Positions 36,748-48,188 of a stretch of DNA of 64,000 bases are shown piece by piece. Under the pieces are notes generated by a model. It searched no databases, was not told where the DNA came from, and saw nothing but the letters and a program-made list of their open reading frames with translations. The first letter of the stretch is position 1. Every line of letters begins with the position of its first letter. The stretch is taken from NCBI GenBank assembly GCA_963989385.1, contig OZ022507.1:52897400-52961399 (forward strand). The letters run 5' to 3'. Position numbers and translations under genes: made by a program. Source of the stretch: Ctena decussata. Taxonomy: Eukaryota; Mollusca; Bivalvia; Lucinida; Lucinidae.

Positions 36748-37066
36748 TCAAGGATGGTCAAAAGACGGCACAAGGATAGATTTAGCCCGACCTTTCATAA
36801 TAGCGCTATGCCAGAGACACAGTGAGAATCTAACAACCCGTTGATCCAACGGCACAAAGGCTACTGGTATAACTTGAGAACGAGAACGAAAATTGGTATG
36901 AATGCTTGCGGCCCAAGATGTCACCGTTTCATCTAAAAAGTCCTCTTCTCCCGAACCACTGAAGTACACATAAGTTGGTTTTTTCATGTAATATTTCACA
37001 TTCCTCAAAATTTTTAAATGTGTAAACGTCGGATCACGTATGCCCCCAAACTCGGGGCACGTAGGC
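36748..37066 (-). CDS. Unrecognised exon-like frame
   Basis: On the minus strand a frame from about 37066 to a stop at 36748 gives roughly 105 residues of protein-like composition. It is acidic around SGSGEEDFLDE, then VTSWAASIHTNF and VPLDQRVVRFSLCLWHSAIM, ending KSILVPSFDHP. In-frame sequence continues upstream of the annotated non-ATG start to aaagcag at 37066, which could be a weak 3' splice site, so it may be a terminal exon. It lies between the inverted arms at 35.2 and 38.9 kb and so may instead belong to a decayed transposon. I recognise no family; chance is not excluded. Confidence 0.35.
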
Positions 37067-37069
37067 CTG

Positions 37070-37900
37070 CTTTATAGAAACTGAATACATGTAAATGACT
37101 TTGGAAAAGAAAAGGTAGATCTACAAGTAGAGTTAGAACCATCTCTAAAAGGGATTTTCCAAAACTGCAATACAGTTTCCTGGCAGATTAAAACTGTGTC
37201 GCCAAAAGTTGTTTATTCCTGCTTCTAGCCCATACGCTAACTAACCATATGCTATAAGCCTAACACTGAGATATGTCAGCATAAAATCAAAGACCTGAAA
37301 GTGATTTTTATTAAGCTCCTGACAAAAGATCAAAGTAAAGATACTTTTTTCTGTTACGACTGGAATTTTTTCCTTCTGGGTTATTTACCCCTGCTTAAAG
37401 GCTAATATACGGAAAAAGAAGAAAATCTATAAAGTCAGGGGGGGCGGGGGGGGGGGGGGGAAGGACTTTTCTTACAAAACTTAAATCCAGCTAATCAAAG
37501 TAAAATAACCATTTGTGCCAAGATCAAAATTTTGCCCCACTGCTTGGCCATTCGGGGGTTTTCTGGTGCTTTTCTTTTGCTCAAGGATTTCATTGGTGTT
37601 GTTTCGGAGGGATCTCCAGGTGTCGCAATACGTTGTTTCTGTCGAGTCCTCATATTTGATTTATCACAGGTTTTATCCGTGATTGATTTGCTGTCTGTGA
37701 TGATTCATTGATGGGTTGGGTACCCTTCATGCAGACCAAATGCTAACTAAATGTTTTGAACCACCGCAGAAGCAGACAGCATGGGTTTGGACCAAGTAAA
37801 GCTAGTTAACTTCCCTTTTGGTTCCTAAATGTTACGTGTTTTTGTGTCCGCTTGTCTGTGGTCTTCTAGCAATATGGTTACCTTATAGCTGCCCAGTATG
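37070..37900. other. No gene; G-rich patch
   Basis: A G run at about 37438-37460, otherwise unremarkable non-coding sequence. Confidence 0.4.
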
Positions 37901-37919
37901 CTTTCTGTTTTGTCCTATT

Positions 37920-38130
37920 TGAAACACTGATAAAAATAGGTAAAATAAATGTTACTGTTATTTTCAATTGGGGTAACTGAATGTCTGAGAGGGCTGTTCA
38001 TTCGATATATTAACTATGCTTGTCTTTCGCGACTATTTGTCATTTTTGTATTTTTGTTTTGAGGGCGGAATGTGGGGTCTGGTTGTATTAGTTCTTGATC
38101 TCTGTCTATCATTTTACTTTACCAAAAGGT
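37920..38130. repeat. Dispersed repeat shared with 26.3 kb
   Basis: aaataggtaaaataaatgtt, then ttttcaattggggtaactga and cttgtctttcgcgac align with 26340-26475 and more loosely with 48300-48600. Confidence 0.4.
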
Positions 38131-38394
38131 ACATGCATGGAATTATGAACATAAAAAAACCATTAAAACGACATTCTTAAAATAATAATGAATTATCGAG
38201 CTGTCAATGTCTTTCTGTTGCGACTTAAATTTTCTAAACGGGGCTGTCTGCCCATACCTTGACTGGGCTCTTATGGATCATCATCGTCTCCGTGGTAATA
38301 ACACTATCAGATGCAAAATGAGGTCTTTATGACTTCATGTTTTTTTTTAAATTCATAGATCTTATAATTTCAAAATTTCGGGTTAAAAAGCTTT

Positions 38395-38905
38395 CTAAAG
38401 CCTGAATTCTGCTATCAAAAAGTGCATTTCTTAAGACATTCAGCTCCGTAATCGATGCTTCGTCCGCCATCTTGTCCGCCATTTTGTGTAAGTTAGTGCC
38501 TTAAAGTAAATTCTAACATGCTTTATGGATTCCTTGACCCAGAAAACCTATATGCAGACACCAAAATCATGTTTCTAGCCCGTATACTAAAGAAGATATG
38601 GAGATTTTATGCTTTGGCGGCCATCTTGTCCGCCATTTTGAAACTAATTTGTCTGAAATAATTTTTGACATTCTTAATCGATTCCTCGACCTCGGAAACC
38701 TATAAGTAGTCACCAAAAGTATGTTTCTAGCCCACATACTTTAGAAGATATTGAGGATTTTATCCCTTGGCAGCCATCTTGGACGCCATCTTGATTATTT
38801 TAATTTCACCAATGATGCCAAGGTTTCAGTGTACGGACATGTTGGTGAACACATTTGAGCAAAAACCTTTTGTGCGGACTATTTTTTTTGGGTTGCAAAT
38901 CTCCA
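38395..38905 (-). repeat. Right arm of the large inverted repeat
   Basis: Inverse of 35175-35700. gtccgccatcttgtccgcca near 38463, ggcggccatcttgtccgcca near 38615 and ggcagccatcttgg near 38770 mark three units about 152 bp apart. Confidence 0.75.
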
Positions 38906-39285
38906 TTTGGCAACCAGACTATATAGAGTTAACAAAAAACATGTAGCAGCCATAGCGAGGTTTCAAGTATCATAGTCTACCATCCACGCGATGAAATGAG
39001 CGATGTGCTCGCCTATAGGCAGCGCCTTTTTTCATATTATGAATCGTAGAGGACTACTCAAGGAAAAAACTCTAATTTGAATAACTAGAAAAAAAAATCT
39101 AAATAACTGCAGTGAGGCAGCAAAAAATGCTATTTCCACTTTTTCCATAATAAGTAAAATATCACCATAAGGCTCCATAGTAACCATAGTTCTTATGCCA
39201 CTGGAACAAAAACACAATTATTCGTCCACCCGCCCCCCCCCCCCCCCCCCCCAACACCCTTCCGCCTACAAATGTTATATGAGAA

Positions 39286-39412
39286 ATATGGAAATAATCC
39301 GCCTCGTGGCTTCAAGCGAGAAATCGTTTTAAAATGTTGACGACGGATGCCTGCCTATAGTATAAGCTCACCTATTAGCCTTCGGCTCAGGTGAGCTAAA
39401 GTGTCAAAACAA
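39286..39412. repeat. Dispersed repeat ending ggctcaggtgagctaa, copy 1
   Basis: aatccgcctcgtggcttcaa, gaaatcgttttaaaatgttg, acgacggatgcctgcctat and ggctcaggtgagctaa (39384-39399). A C run precedes it at about 39234-39252. The same unit is at 41519 and 41690 and, diverged, at 52800. Confidence 0.75.
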
Positions 39413-39711
39413 CACCCCCCCACACCCCCGCCTACAAATGCTATCTATAATACTAAATAAACGAAGTAACGCATAAACTGCAAAATTGGTGGCATTTTCA
39501 AGCGTAATTTCTATACTGGTTCTTTCGCATATTGCTATCATTTATAATTTCGGTTAGCGTGTATTTTAGTTTCACGTAGATTTAAAAAATTTGGGAATTG
39601 AATTCGTCTTTCATTTTAAATTCTCCCAAGTATTTTTCTAGAAACTTCTATTGGTCGAATTCTTTTTGTCTTCTTTGTGTGTTCGAGTGAAATTATCGTG
39701 TACTCGAATAC

Positions 39712-40183
39712 GGTCCTACTAAAGACAGAAAAGGACTAACCCACCGAAAAGGACCGAAAAGAACTTTCGGGCACCGAAATGGACTTTTATTTGCCGTTAA
39801 ATGTCATATAAAACATATGTTTTAGAAATTTTGATATCATGATAGTAATCAGCGCTTGAATAATAAGTTCGTGAATTGTAGTATCTTCATCCTTAAATTT
39901 TACCAAAAAATTACAGCACCGAAATGGACTCCACTTCTGGTCAGTGAAGAGACGCCATGTACCGAAAAGGACATCGCAAATGCCGAATTTCGGGCACCGA
40001 AAAGGGCATTTTTCTTTTAATGTTCTAGAAAATTATGTTTAGAAATAAAATATTTTTCCCTATATATATTTCAAACGCTTTTATAGCATAAAATGGCATT
40101 TTAAAAAGTCATTTTCGGTGCCCGAAAGTTCTTTTCGGTCCTTTTCGGTGGCAAAAGTCCTTTCTCTGTCTTTAGTAGGACCC
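39712..40183. mobile_element. 472-bp TIR element with 9-bp target duplication
   Basis: The ends are ggtcctactaaagacagaaa and ctgtctttagtaggacc. The inverted arms continue inward through ccgaaaaggaccgaaaagaa and tttcgggcaccgaaa for about 75 bp. ctcgaatac flanks both sides exactly (39703-39711 and 40184-40192). Long TIRs with a 9-bp duplication resemble Mutator-like MITEs; that is an inference. It is non-coding. Confidence 0.8.
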
Positions 40184-40498
40184 CTCGAATACACGTTTTA
40201 AATTAATCCGGTCGTTTCGGTTCTGCGTCGTTATATCGGCGCGCTGCTTAGCAAGTCCAACTTTAGCAGGTTCTAATGCAAAAATCCGACTCATGAACGT
40301 ACGCCATTCCCCATAAATAACGATTTATTTTTGTATTTTTGCTCATATGTCTAAACGGATGAAGAACTAAATGGTCATAGTCCCGACGGCCCTGGCTCGA
40401 AACGACCCATTTTCTTCCAGAACGATAGTCAATACGAGTAGCCAATCGAACTCGCCCATTGAAGAATAAAGTTCAACGCACATGGTGCTTTCGAAAAG

Positions 40499-40593
40499 TT
40501 GGACGGACACACGGCGCCAAGTGTGTGCGGCTATGGTTACGTACCGCTGAGCCACTTGGGGAACGTCGTTATGAGAGTTCTAACTGAACTGAA
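40499..40593 (-). mobile_element. 95-bp A-box element with 11-bp target duplication
   Basis: On the minus strand ccccaagtggctcagcggta contains a tRNA-type A box (tggctcagcgg). ggctatggttacgtaccgc is the plus-strand view of the next part. ctttcgaaaag flanks both sides exactly (40488-40498 and 40594-40604). No clear B box is visible. A related copy is at about 63860-63960. It is a very short SINE-like or truncated element; the family is unassigned. Confidence 0.6.
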
Positions 40594-40865
40594 CTTTCGA
40601 AAAGACAAAAATTAAAAATGTCTAAGGTTAACAAACATGCGCCAGGTAAGAAAGGGCATTTTTTCCAGGGAACAGACGAATCAATTTCAATGATTCAACG
40701 AAGCTAAATAAGCTTTTAGTCTTCACAGGGCTTGAATATTTTCCCCCAAAACGTTCCAGGACCCAATTTTTCCAGAAAAAAAAATACCCAGGACAGGTCA
40801 CATAACCAAGATGGCAAACATTTATTATGGTAAAAATTTTCAAAATTCTTCTCCCCCAGAACCAC

Positions 40866-41127
40866 GCCGGGCCGCGTAGCGCAATCGGTAGGGCACCTGA
40901 CTCATAAGTCAGAGGACCTGGGTTCGAAACCCGGTCTGGCCACATACTTTCGTTTCTCCTTCCGCTGATTCAAGAAGGGCAGTTGTCAGTTACTGGCAAA
41001 AGTATGTGCACTTAGTACTGGTTAACCGCTTAGGAGGTCTAAGCCTGCCCAGGAATAGTGTGATTAACTGACCGTCCCGACATGACCTTAGCTGTTTACC
41101 GTGGACGTTAAGCATCAAATCAACCAA
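40866..41127 (+). mobile_element. tRNA-derived SINE with perfect 17-bp target duplication
   Basis: A tRNA-like head (40870-40942) is followed by a body (catactttcgtttctccttc, gcagttgtcagttactggc) and a 3' end near gtggacgttaagcatcaaat. ttctcccccagaaccac is present exactly at 40849-40865 and 41128-41144. Size (262 bp), tRNA head and duplication together identify a SINE; molluscan V-SINE/RUDI-type elements are candidates but not confirmed. The intact duplication suggests a fairly recent insertion. Confidence 0.85.
40870..40942 (+). tRNA. tRNA-Met(CAT)-like head of the SINE, probably not functional
   Basis: Exactly 73 positions fit tRNA numbering: ta at 8-9, D-stem gcgc/gggc with one mismatch, loop ctcataa with CAT at 34-36, T-arm ctggg-ttcgaaa-cccgg, and acceptor ggcc pairing with ggcc. 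In that register the anticodon stem (cctga/gtcag) does not pair; shifting it by one base pairs but leaves a 6-base loop. Acceptor pair 6:67 is also mismatched. With the SINE body attached, it is a retroposed tRNA relic carrying the internal Pol III promoter. Confidence 0.5.
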
Positions 41128-41518
41128 TTCTCCCCCAGAACCACAAATCCTATGATCTTGAAACTTAGCATGTCGCATCAAGGACTCAAAAGCTCAACAA
41201 AATTTATATAAATGATGACCCTGGGATGACCTTGATCTGTTTTACGGCAAGGTCAACTTTTGAGTTACTTAGGTTTTTCTATAGGAAAAAGTGAAAAAAA
41301 GTTGATTTTTTTAGAAACAATGCAGTCTGCTACCTGAAACTTTGTAGATGCAGACAACTAATTAGGTAAATGAAGCTTTAGTGAGTATTCATGGTAAAGG
41401 TCATATCTTCACCTGGGCCTAAGGCCATTTACATTGAAAAATTAAAACTCGCTTTTTTATATAAACTTGACCATCATGAAATATTTCCGCGCTTGCGCGG
41501 GCTCTTTTCTAGTATAAG

Positions 41519-41815
41519 AAATATGGAAAGAATCCGCCTCGTGGCTTCAGACGAGAAATCGTTTTAAAATGTTGACGACGGATGCCTGCCTATACTATAA
41601 GCTAACCTATTTGCCTTCGGCTCAGGTGAGCTAAAGTGTCAAAACAACATCCCCCCCCCCCTGCCTACAAATGCTATATAAGAAATAGAAATATAGAGAG
41701 AATCCGCCTCGTGGTTTCAGGCGAGAAATCGTTTTAAAATGTTGACGACGGATGCCTGCCTATACTATAGGTTCACCTAGTAGCCTTCGGCTCAGGTGAG
41801 CTAAAGTGTCAAAAC
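41519..41815. repeat. Dispersed repeat ending ggctcaggtgagctaa, tandem copies 2 and 3
   Basis: aatccgcctcgtgg at 41531 and 41701, 170 bp apart, each followed by gaaatcgttttaaaatgttg and ggctcaggtgagctaa (41619 and 41789). Confidence 0.8.
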
Positions 41816-41819
41816 AACA

Positions 41820-43430
41820 CCCACCCTTACCTACCACAAGCACAGTAGGTCCTTGTCCTACTATTTTCTAAATTAGTAGAACGCCCCGGAATCGAACGTT
41901 ATCCTGCACCATCGCCCGACCACGACTTCCCCCGAGGACCCACGTAATGTTTTTATATGAAATTTTAATAAGGTCAGCATGGGGTAAAATATACGTCAGT
42001 CTTGAAATAAGTGTAAAATTTCAACAAGGGTCGATATCATTCTGGACGAACATATTAGGCCATGAGCCAGAAATGGTTTACCTCCCCCCCCAGGGGGAAT
42101 TTTGTAGACCATACTTTTCTTAAAGCCCAGCATCTTAGAAGTATTTTGCAGCATGTAAGCCCTCTGGCGAGTGGGGCGTTAAGCTGTAACAGCCTGTTAC
42201 AAACGTTACCCATTAAAAAAATAAACATCAAATAAAAATAATAATAAATTTAAAAAAAAATAGAAATCACTTTCCTATGTTTAAAGTTATAGTGGAGTCT
42301 AATAGAACAATCCAGTGGCTAAATGTTATGATGTTTGACAGGTCACTTTAGCTCACATGGTGTCATATACGTGACATTTGTCTTTACACTCCATTAAAAT
42401 TGCTATTTCTATCCAAAATACTTTCTTTTTGTAAGTTACTCCTTTATTATTAGACCATATCTTTGTTACTGTATTAAAGACAATTTATTGATCTTTTCAG
42501 ATCTGCAAAAAATATTACCCTATCTTGAACACTTTGGGAGAAATAGGATGCTTAACACAGTACCCCCTTATAAATGTTCCATATTACAATTATCACTTTC
42601 TGTACAATTCAAGTGCTTGAACTACACTGTATGAATGAAAAAACAACAGGAAAAGGTAATATTGAATATGCCAGCCTATCTAAACAGCAAGGAACAGTTC
42701 CACAATATTTTGAACGCATTTTAGTCGGCCATAATGATCGATTATATACGTTACCGAGGGCTATTTTGTTAAACTCACATAATTTGATGATAGAATCATT
42801 TTATTTTCGTTGGTAGCACTTTCTTCATGAAATAATCTTTAAATATAAAAGAAAAAATGGATTCTGGTTTATTTTCTATGATAAGTCATTACTAGAAGTA
42901 ACGTAAATAACATTAACATTTAAAATATTTCATTATAATACCTTTAATCAGTTTTTTTCCCACTGTCACATAAAAAACAAGAACATATATAAGTCTGGGT
43001 GTTCTTATGATATACTGTGTACTTGGACCTAGCAACACTTCTCTCAGTTATTTCTCTTAGGGATTCATGAGGTGTGTTTTCTACGTGATTAAAACCAGTA
43101 TACTACAAGTTGTAATGTTAAGGGCATAGATATATTCTGCACACGTAAAACGGTTTTTTTGCTGGCAACTTTGTTATTATATCAAAGATAAAAGTATTTC
43201 ATAATGGCGTTGCCCAGTTTGTTTCTTTTACAATTTGTACATTTGAGTTCTAAAGACAGTAACATACGTTAAATTTTGTTATATACAACTTAAAAAATAA
43301 ACTAAATACCACACCAGAAAAGATAAAAAAAGATAAAGCCGCAGCTAAGCCAGCATAGATTTTGCATATAGGGCTCGAATAAAATGATATACAATCAGTA
43401 TGATAACATTAAAAGCTAAGCGCTTTTGAC
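41820..43430. other. No gene recognised
   Basis: AT-rich sequence. A ccccagggggaattttg block near 42092 recurs inverted near 47395. The frame at 42574-42816 looks mildly protein-like but matches nothing I know. Confidence 0.4.
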
Positions 43431-43439
43431 GTCTTTAGT

Positions 43440-44693
43440 ATAAAATTATAAAATAATCAGTAATTAACAATGCAAATGTAGTACCACCTTGTTTACTGAC
43501 AGGATTTGGTATAGTTTTTACGTGCACACTGAAAAAACTATAAAGCAGAACAGTAAAAGTAAAAAGTATGCAAAGACCAGGAACTGAAACAATCAAAATC
43601 CAAATCCAGCCCTCAAACCATAGTTGGAAACAACTAAGATTACAACTAATCAAGATACAGAGAACATATGGCCAACCGAGTGAGCAGCTTGTTCCCAAAA
43701 GGTGGCCACTCAGCAGCCCAAACCGAACCAAAAATAATAATAACATACATAAGGTAAAACATCACAGAAACTCTGACACCAAAAACAGGCAACAAAGAAC
43801 CACAACAGAACTACCGCCTTGGAACGGTCAGTAATGAATTACTGGGGGGCTTAAATCGATTTTACAGGCCCAACCTCACCCTCAGTTTCTGAAGTGGTAC
43901 AAAACATTTAGTTGGTTGTTCGGTTCGCATGATAACCCTCTAACTCGTCAATGAATCATCACGGTAAACACATAAATCAAATTTCAACACCATGAAGAAG
44001 CAAAGACGAGGACTCAACAGATACAACGGGCCGTCTGACAGGTGGAGATCCCTGTCCTGCCAAACAACCCCACTGGAAATCTGAAGCAAAAGAAGGTCGC
44101 CAGTTGAGCCCCGGTGGACCAAGCAACAGACAAAAAGGCTCCGGTCCCAACCAACTAAAATATATAGCTTTAGGTCGGGGCCATCATAGAGTCTGACGAC
44201 CGATCCCCCGGTGTGCAATTAAAGAGTGCAGCAAAGCTATCAACCGTGATTGGGTTAATCACTAAGCATGCAGACTGTCGCATAACATTTAAATTATAGC
44301 CAATACGTTTGTGACGTATTATTATTTTTCGGAATTGATCAGAAAAATCAGTCCTACCCTTAATCTTTTTGAATTTGTATACTAAGTCACCATAAAATTC
44401 TGGTTCCGATAGGCCTTGGTGTAAAAGAAATTTTAATCCGACATCAAATTTTGAAACCAATTCATGGTGTCTGCGATAGAATTTAGAAAAAGCCTTTCTA
44501 AGCTTATGATACCGATAGCCCTGTTGAAGAAGTTTAGCAGTTAAACATTTATTACGAGCATTAAAGTCATCTACATGACTACACACTCTAGCAAATCTTA
44601 TAAGTTGAGAAATATACACTCCATAACAGGGACGACGTGGAACGTCACCATTCAAAAATGGAAAATTAACTATATCAAAGTCAAAGTCATCAC
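43440..44693 (-). mobile_element. 5'-truncated retroelement, 3' portion
   Basis: The minus strand contains the reverse-transcriptase-type C-terminal coding piece (44170-44693) followed by about 730 bp of tail, including ttactgaccgttccaaggcg and gattgtttcagttcctggtc. The tail resembles 48190-48610 (ttactgaccgtcccaaggcg), and a 37-bp piece recurs at 49852. Truncation at the 5' side is typical of retroposed copies. The clade is not assigned. Confidence 0.6.
44170..44693 (-). pseudogene. Reverse-transcriptase-type protein, C-terminal fragment
   Basis: The frame reads in from about 44693 with DDFDFDIVNFPF, then GVYISQLIRFARV, QGYRYHKLRKAFSKFY, EFYGDLVYKFKK, RHKRIGYNLNVMRQSACL and a stop at 44170. 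From memory of the family, this is the C-terminal region of RT-domain proteins found in many copies in bivalve and other invertebrate genomes. The catalytic RT motifs lie upstream and are absent here. There is no internal stop in about 174 codons, so the fragment is young or conserved, but it lacks a start and promoter. It is not a functional gene by itself. Confidence 0.7.
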
Positions 44694-44729
44694 CTGAAGT
44701 TTGAAGACTTAAGCCAAATACAGTTCTGC

Positions 44730-47700
44730 ATCAAACCTAATGTAGATATTTGCTGGCAGCGTATTCTTACTGTTGTATGACTATCGTATATTTTACGTTA
44801 CCAAGGGAAACAAAATTGCTGAGTTACAGTTAAGAAACAAACTTTTGAAAATAATTAATGGTAGTGACAATACATTGCTTTATTTAGCTTATTTATGTAT
44901 TTAACAATAATGTGTCAACCAGGAATTTGGGAGATTAGTATCAGAAACATTTAATACAGAAAAGAGACACTGGCAGTTTACTAGCATACTTTAGCAATCT
45001 ATTAATGCTATGTTTAAGATGATCTATATTTCTATGCTTTTGTTTCTTTCTTTTTAAAGTCTAAATACTTTGGATAATCTCTTAAAGAATCTAACTACAT
45101 TCAACCATCTATTAAAGCATCTATTCACCAAAGAACATAAAGATACGTTTAGTTGGACAAAAAATGCTTCAGGGACAGTGTTCCATTAGCTCTGCACACA
45201 TAATGAAATGGCAAATGAAAATGACAGTATATATTAATGTGAGTCCTCGCTGTTCAGAATCTATGAGCAAATCTTAGTTGTTCTCCTTCAGAATGTATTC
45301 GCCTACACTGTAGTTATGCTTTGCAGCATAATATTGAGGAAAAAAAGAAAAGAAAGGCGGAACAAGTAACGTATACAACGTATTCATTGCGAGTTTATGG
45401 ATTCTTCATTTCCGATATCCTAAACTAGCAAAACAGTATTTCTAAAGAGCAAATAATCAAACAATAGAAATAATGGATACCTATACATGCCAAGGAAGGG
45501 TTAACCTAAATAACTTACTGCATTTGATCTCTGTGACCTTGTATTACCATATTGTTTACTTTTTAGCAATAAATATGGTTGAAAGCTGCTTATTTATGAC
45601 ATCCTACTGCTTATCTTATCATCTTTGTCCAAATTTATTAACTACTGTGAGGGAATACAGCATTTTGGCAATATCCAAACAACAATTTTAGTTGCTTACA
45701 TATTGAAAAATTGTCTGACTGAAATTTGTATTTCGTAACACCTTTAGTCCGTGATAGTAACAACAAGTGGGAATAAAACCATGGGGTTTGCAAAATTACC
45801 AGACCAGTTAAATATTTGTAACAACATAATGAAAAATAGAACTCCTGAACAAGCTGATGACAGAATGATGTATGCGGTATAAAGTATGTCACTTTCTATC
45901 AGCCTTAAATTTTCACATTGTTAATAGTTAATAATGTATTTGATGGCCGGGAGCTGCATAAACAGATCATGTAGATCACAAATTAATATGTAAGTTATGA
46001 TCACGGGAGCCACACATATTTGCTAATCTGTGTAAAGCAGTTACTGTGCAAAGAGGCTCGTGGCTGACGATTCGACTGACAGCATAGAAAAATGGTGTTT
46101 ATCCCTGTTGGGAGAGTTGGTACTGCTTTTGATTGCCTCGGCTGGCAGTCACAGTTGCATATTTGTATGTAGGGTAATTGAATGGCTCAGCCAACAGCAC
46201 AGGTCGCGAAATTGGTTTTATCCCCATCATGACGAGAACCTAAATATTAATCAGTTGCAGCAAATATCAACTCTTACTTATTTCATTCTATGCATGAAAT
46301 TAAAAAAAAAAATCATCTTTATGAAGTCACTTTTAAGTGAAACTGAATTGAAGGAAAGGTCGTAATGCTTCAGCTGTACCAACCTATGTGGGTCTTGCTG
46401 AGTTTTTGTGTATTTCAAAGAGCTAAATTGCCATCTGACTACCAGTGGAAAGCTAATACTACAGCAATGAATAATTCATATTGCCCGGTAACTAAATTTT
46501 TGATGACAGATGACTCACGAATCTTATCCCCCGACATATTACAATTATGTAACGTAACATTACTGTTAGATTGATTTTAAACATACACTATTCAATGATT
46601 TTTTTTATAGTTTGAGGACATATAAAACGGGCGTTTCTTCATGTTTACATATACAACAGTGTCTACTTAAGACATAATATAGATAATATTAAAAATGAAA
46701 TGCAGCTGATGTTGGCTTGCTTAGCTTTTCTCGTCATTTTGTAGGTTAAATTCTTCAAAAATAAGTTTCTGTCCACATTTAATATATCCACTGCTAACTG
46801 CTGCCTAACTTATCTAAGCTGTGCATGAATCAAAGAAGATTGATGGAGCACGTATAAACTTCAGTCCACCAATTCAGCGATTTAGTCTGGTTGTTTTTTT
46901 TTTTGTTTTGTTTTTTTTTTCCCCGAATTTTTGTAGTGGTTATATACGTTACATATTTATCGTGCATGCTGATGAGTTTTGTAACACTTTAGTTTGCTTG
47001 TTTTTTATACCAGACTATTGAAACAGTCATATATATAACAACTACTTTTCTCTTCACTACATTCTTACAATTTTCTCCTTATATTACATTATTTAGACAC
47101 TGAAGGGGAAAAACGTCAAATACAACGTAAACTACGTTATACGGGTTAGTCAACTTATCGTTGACAATGTCAATTACCTTGAAACAGCGATTTATGTACT
47201 AGGAGACAAAACCCAACATTATTTAGGGCGAATACTAACATTTGTATACCAATGTGTATTTTCTATTATAACGTGAATATGTAAATTTGGGTAGTGTAAG
47301 TAACGTTGACGTTACACGTTAATGCCCCAACGTACAGAGGGCTAACATGTGTCATTTTGTTTCTTATATAATGTAGTTTCAGAAAATCATAGTGTCCAAA
47401 ATTCCCCCTGGGGGGGGGGGGGGGAGGGGGGTCTATGGTCAGCTCAAGGTCTATATGGACAGAAGAACGGAATGACTGAAAAAAATTGAAATCCTAGTGA
47501 ATTGTGTGATTTTCCCTCCTTTTCAACAGCACTTCAGTCATGTCAAATGAAAGGTCGTGTCGATCGCGAAACGGTTTTCTCATAAACATAGTCTTATAAT
47601 AAATAAATATTAAGTTTCAGATTGATAAATACGGGCTTCTCCTTCACTTGAATTCTGTCAGTTTAGAGGCAAGGTAACGAATGTGCAGTTATGCTTCATT

Positions 47701-48185
47701 CATTAAATACACGTGACTCCGATGAATGTAAATATGAGGCATATTCCTAGACTTATAGTAAAAAGAATTTGTTTTGTTTTTCTTTGTTTTTTGGAAAATT
47801 TCAAATCAAATAGTTATGCTGTCATCTTAAAATGCAGCGCTGAAAACGGCAATGAACTATGCTTAAACTTTAATAGTTGAAAGCAGACGCCCCCGTCGAT
47901 AGAAACTTCTGCCCGTTTATGGAAAGATCGATCGATATAGCCATCTCATACTGTTTTAAAATAGTTGCGGACACTTTTGAACTGGATATTAGAGTAGGTT
48001 TAGTTTTAGGTGCCTATTTTGAACGAGTCAGATGGCATATTTAGCAGTCAGTTGCATTATGTACGCTAAGTAGCCACTTCAGCACTTTGTTGGCAACCGA
48101 AAACACACAGTACGCGGAATAGTCACGATGCAAGAGATTTTAAACGCACGGTCTGACCTGGTATTGTCTTAGACTGTTTGTTTGT
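44730..48185. other. No gene recognised
   Basis: About 3.4 kb of AT-rich DNA. G-run near 47410 (cctgggggg). Frames at 45473, 46060 (non-ATG start) and 46365 show no domain. Nothing else was detected. Confidence 0.4.
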
Positions 48186-48188
48186 CCA

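Noticed and set aside
40870..40942. Functional tRNA-Met gene
   Set aside because: Anticodon stem is out of register and the sequence continues into a SINE body bounded by a 17-bp duplication.
46060..46574. Two consecutive frames that might form a gene
   Set aside because: The first lacks ATG, the composition is unremarkable, and no domain or splice pattern is evident.
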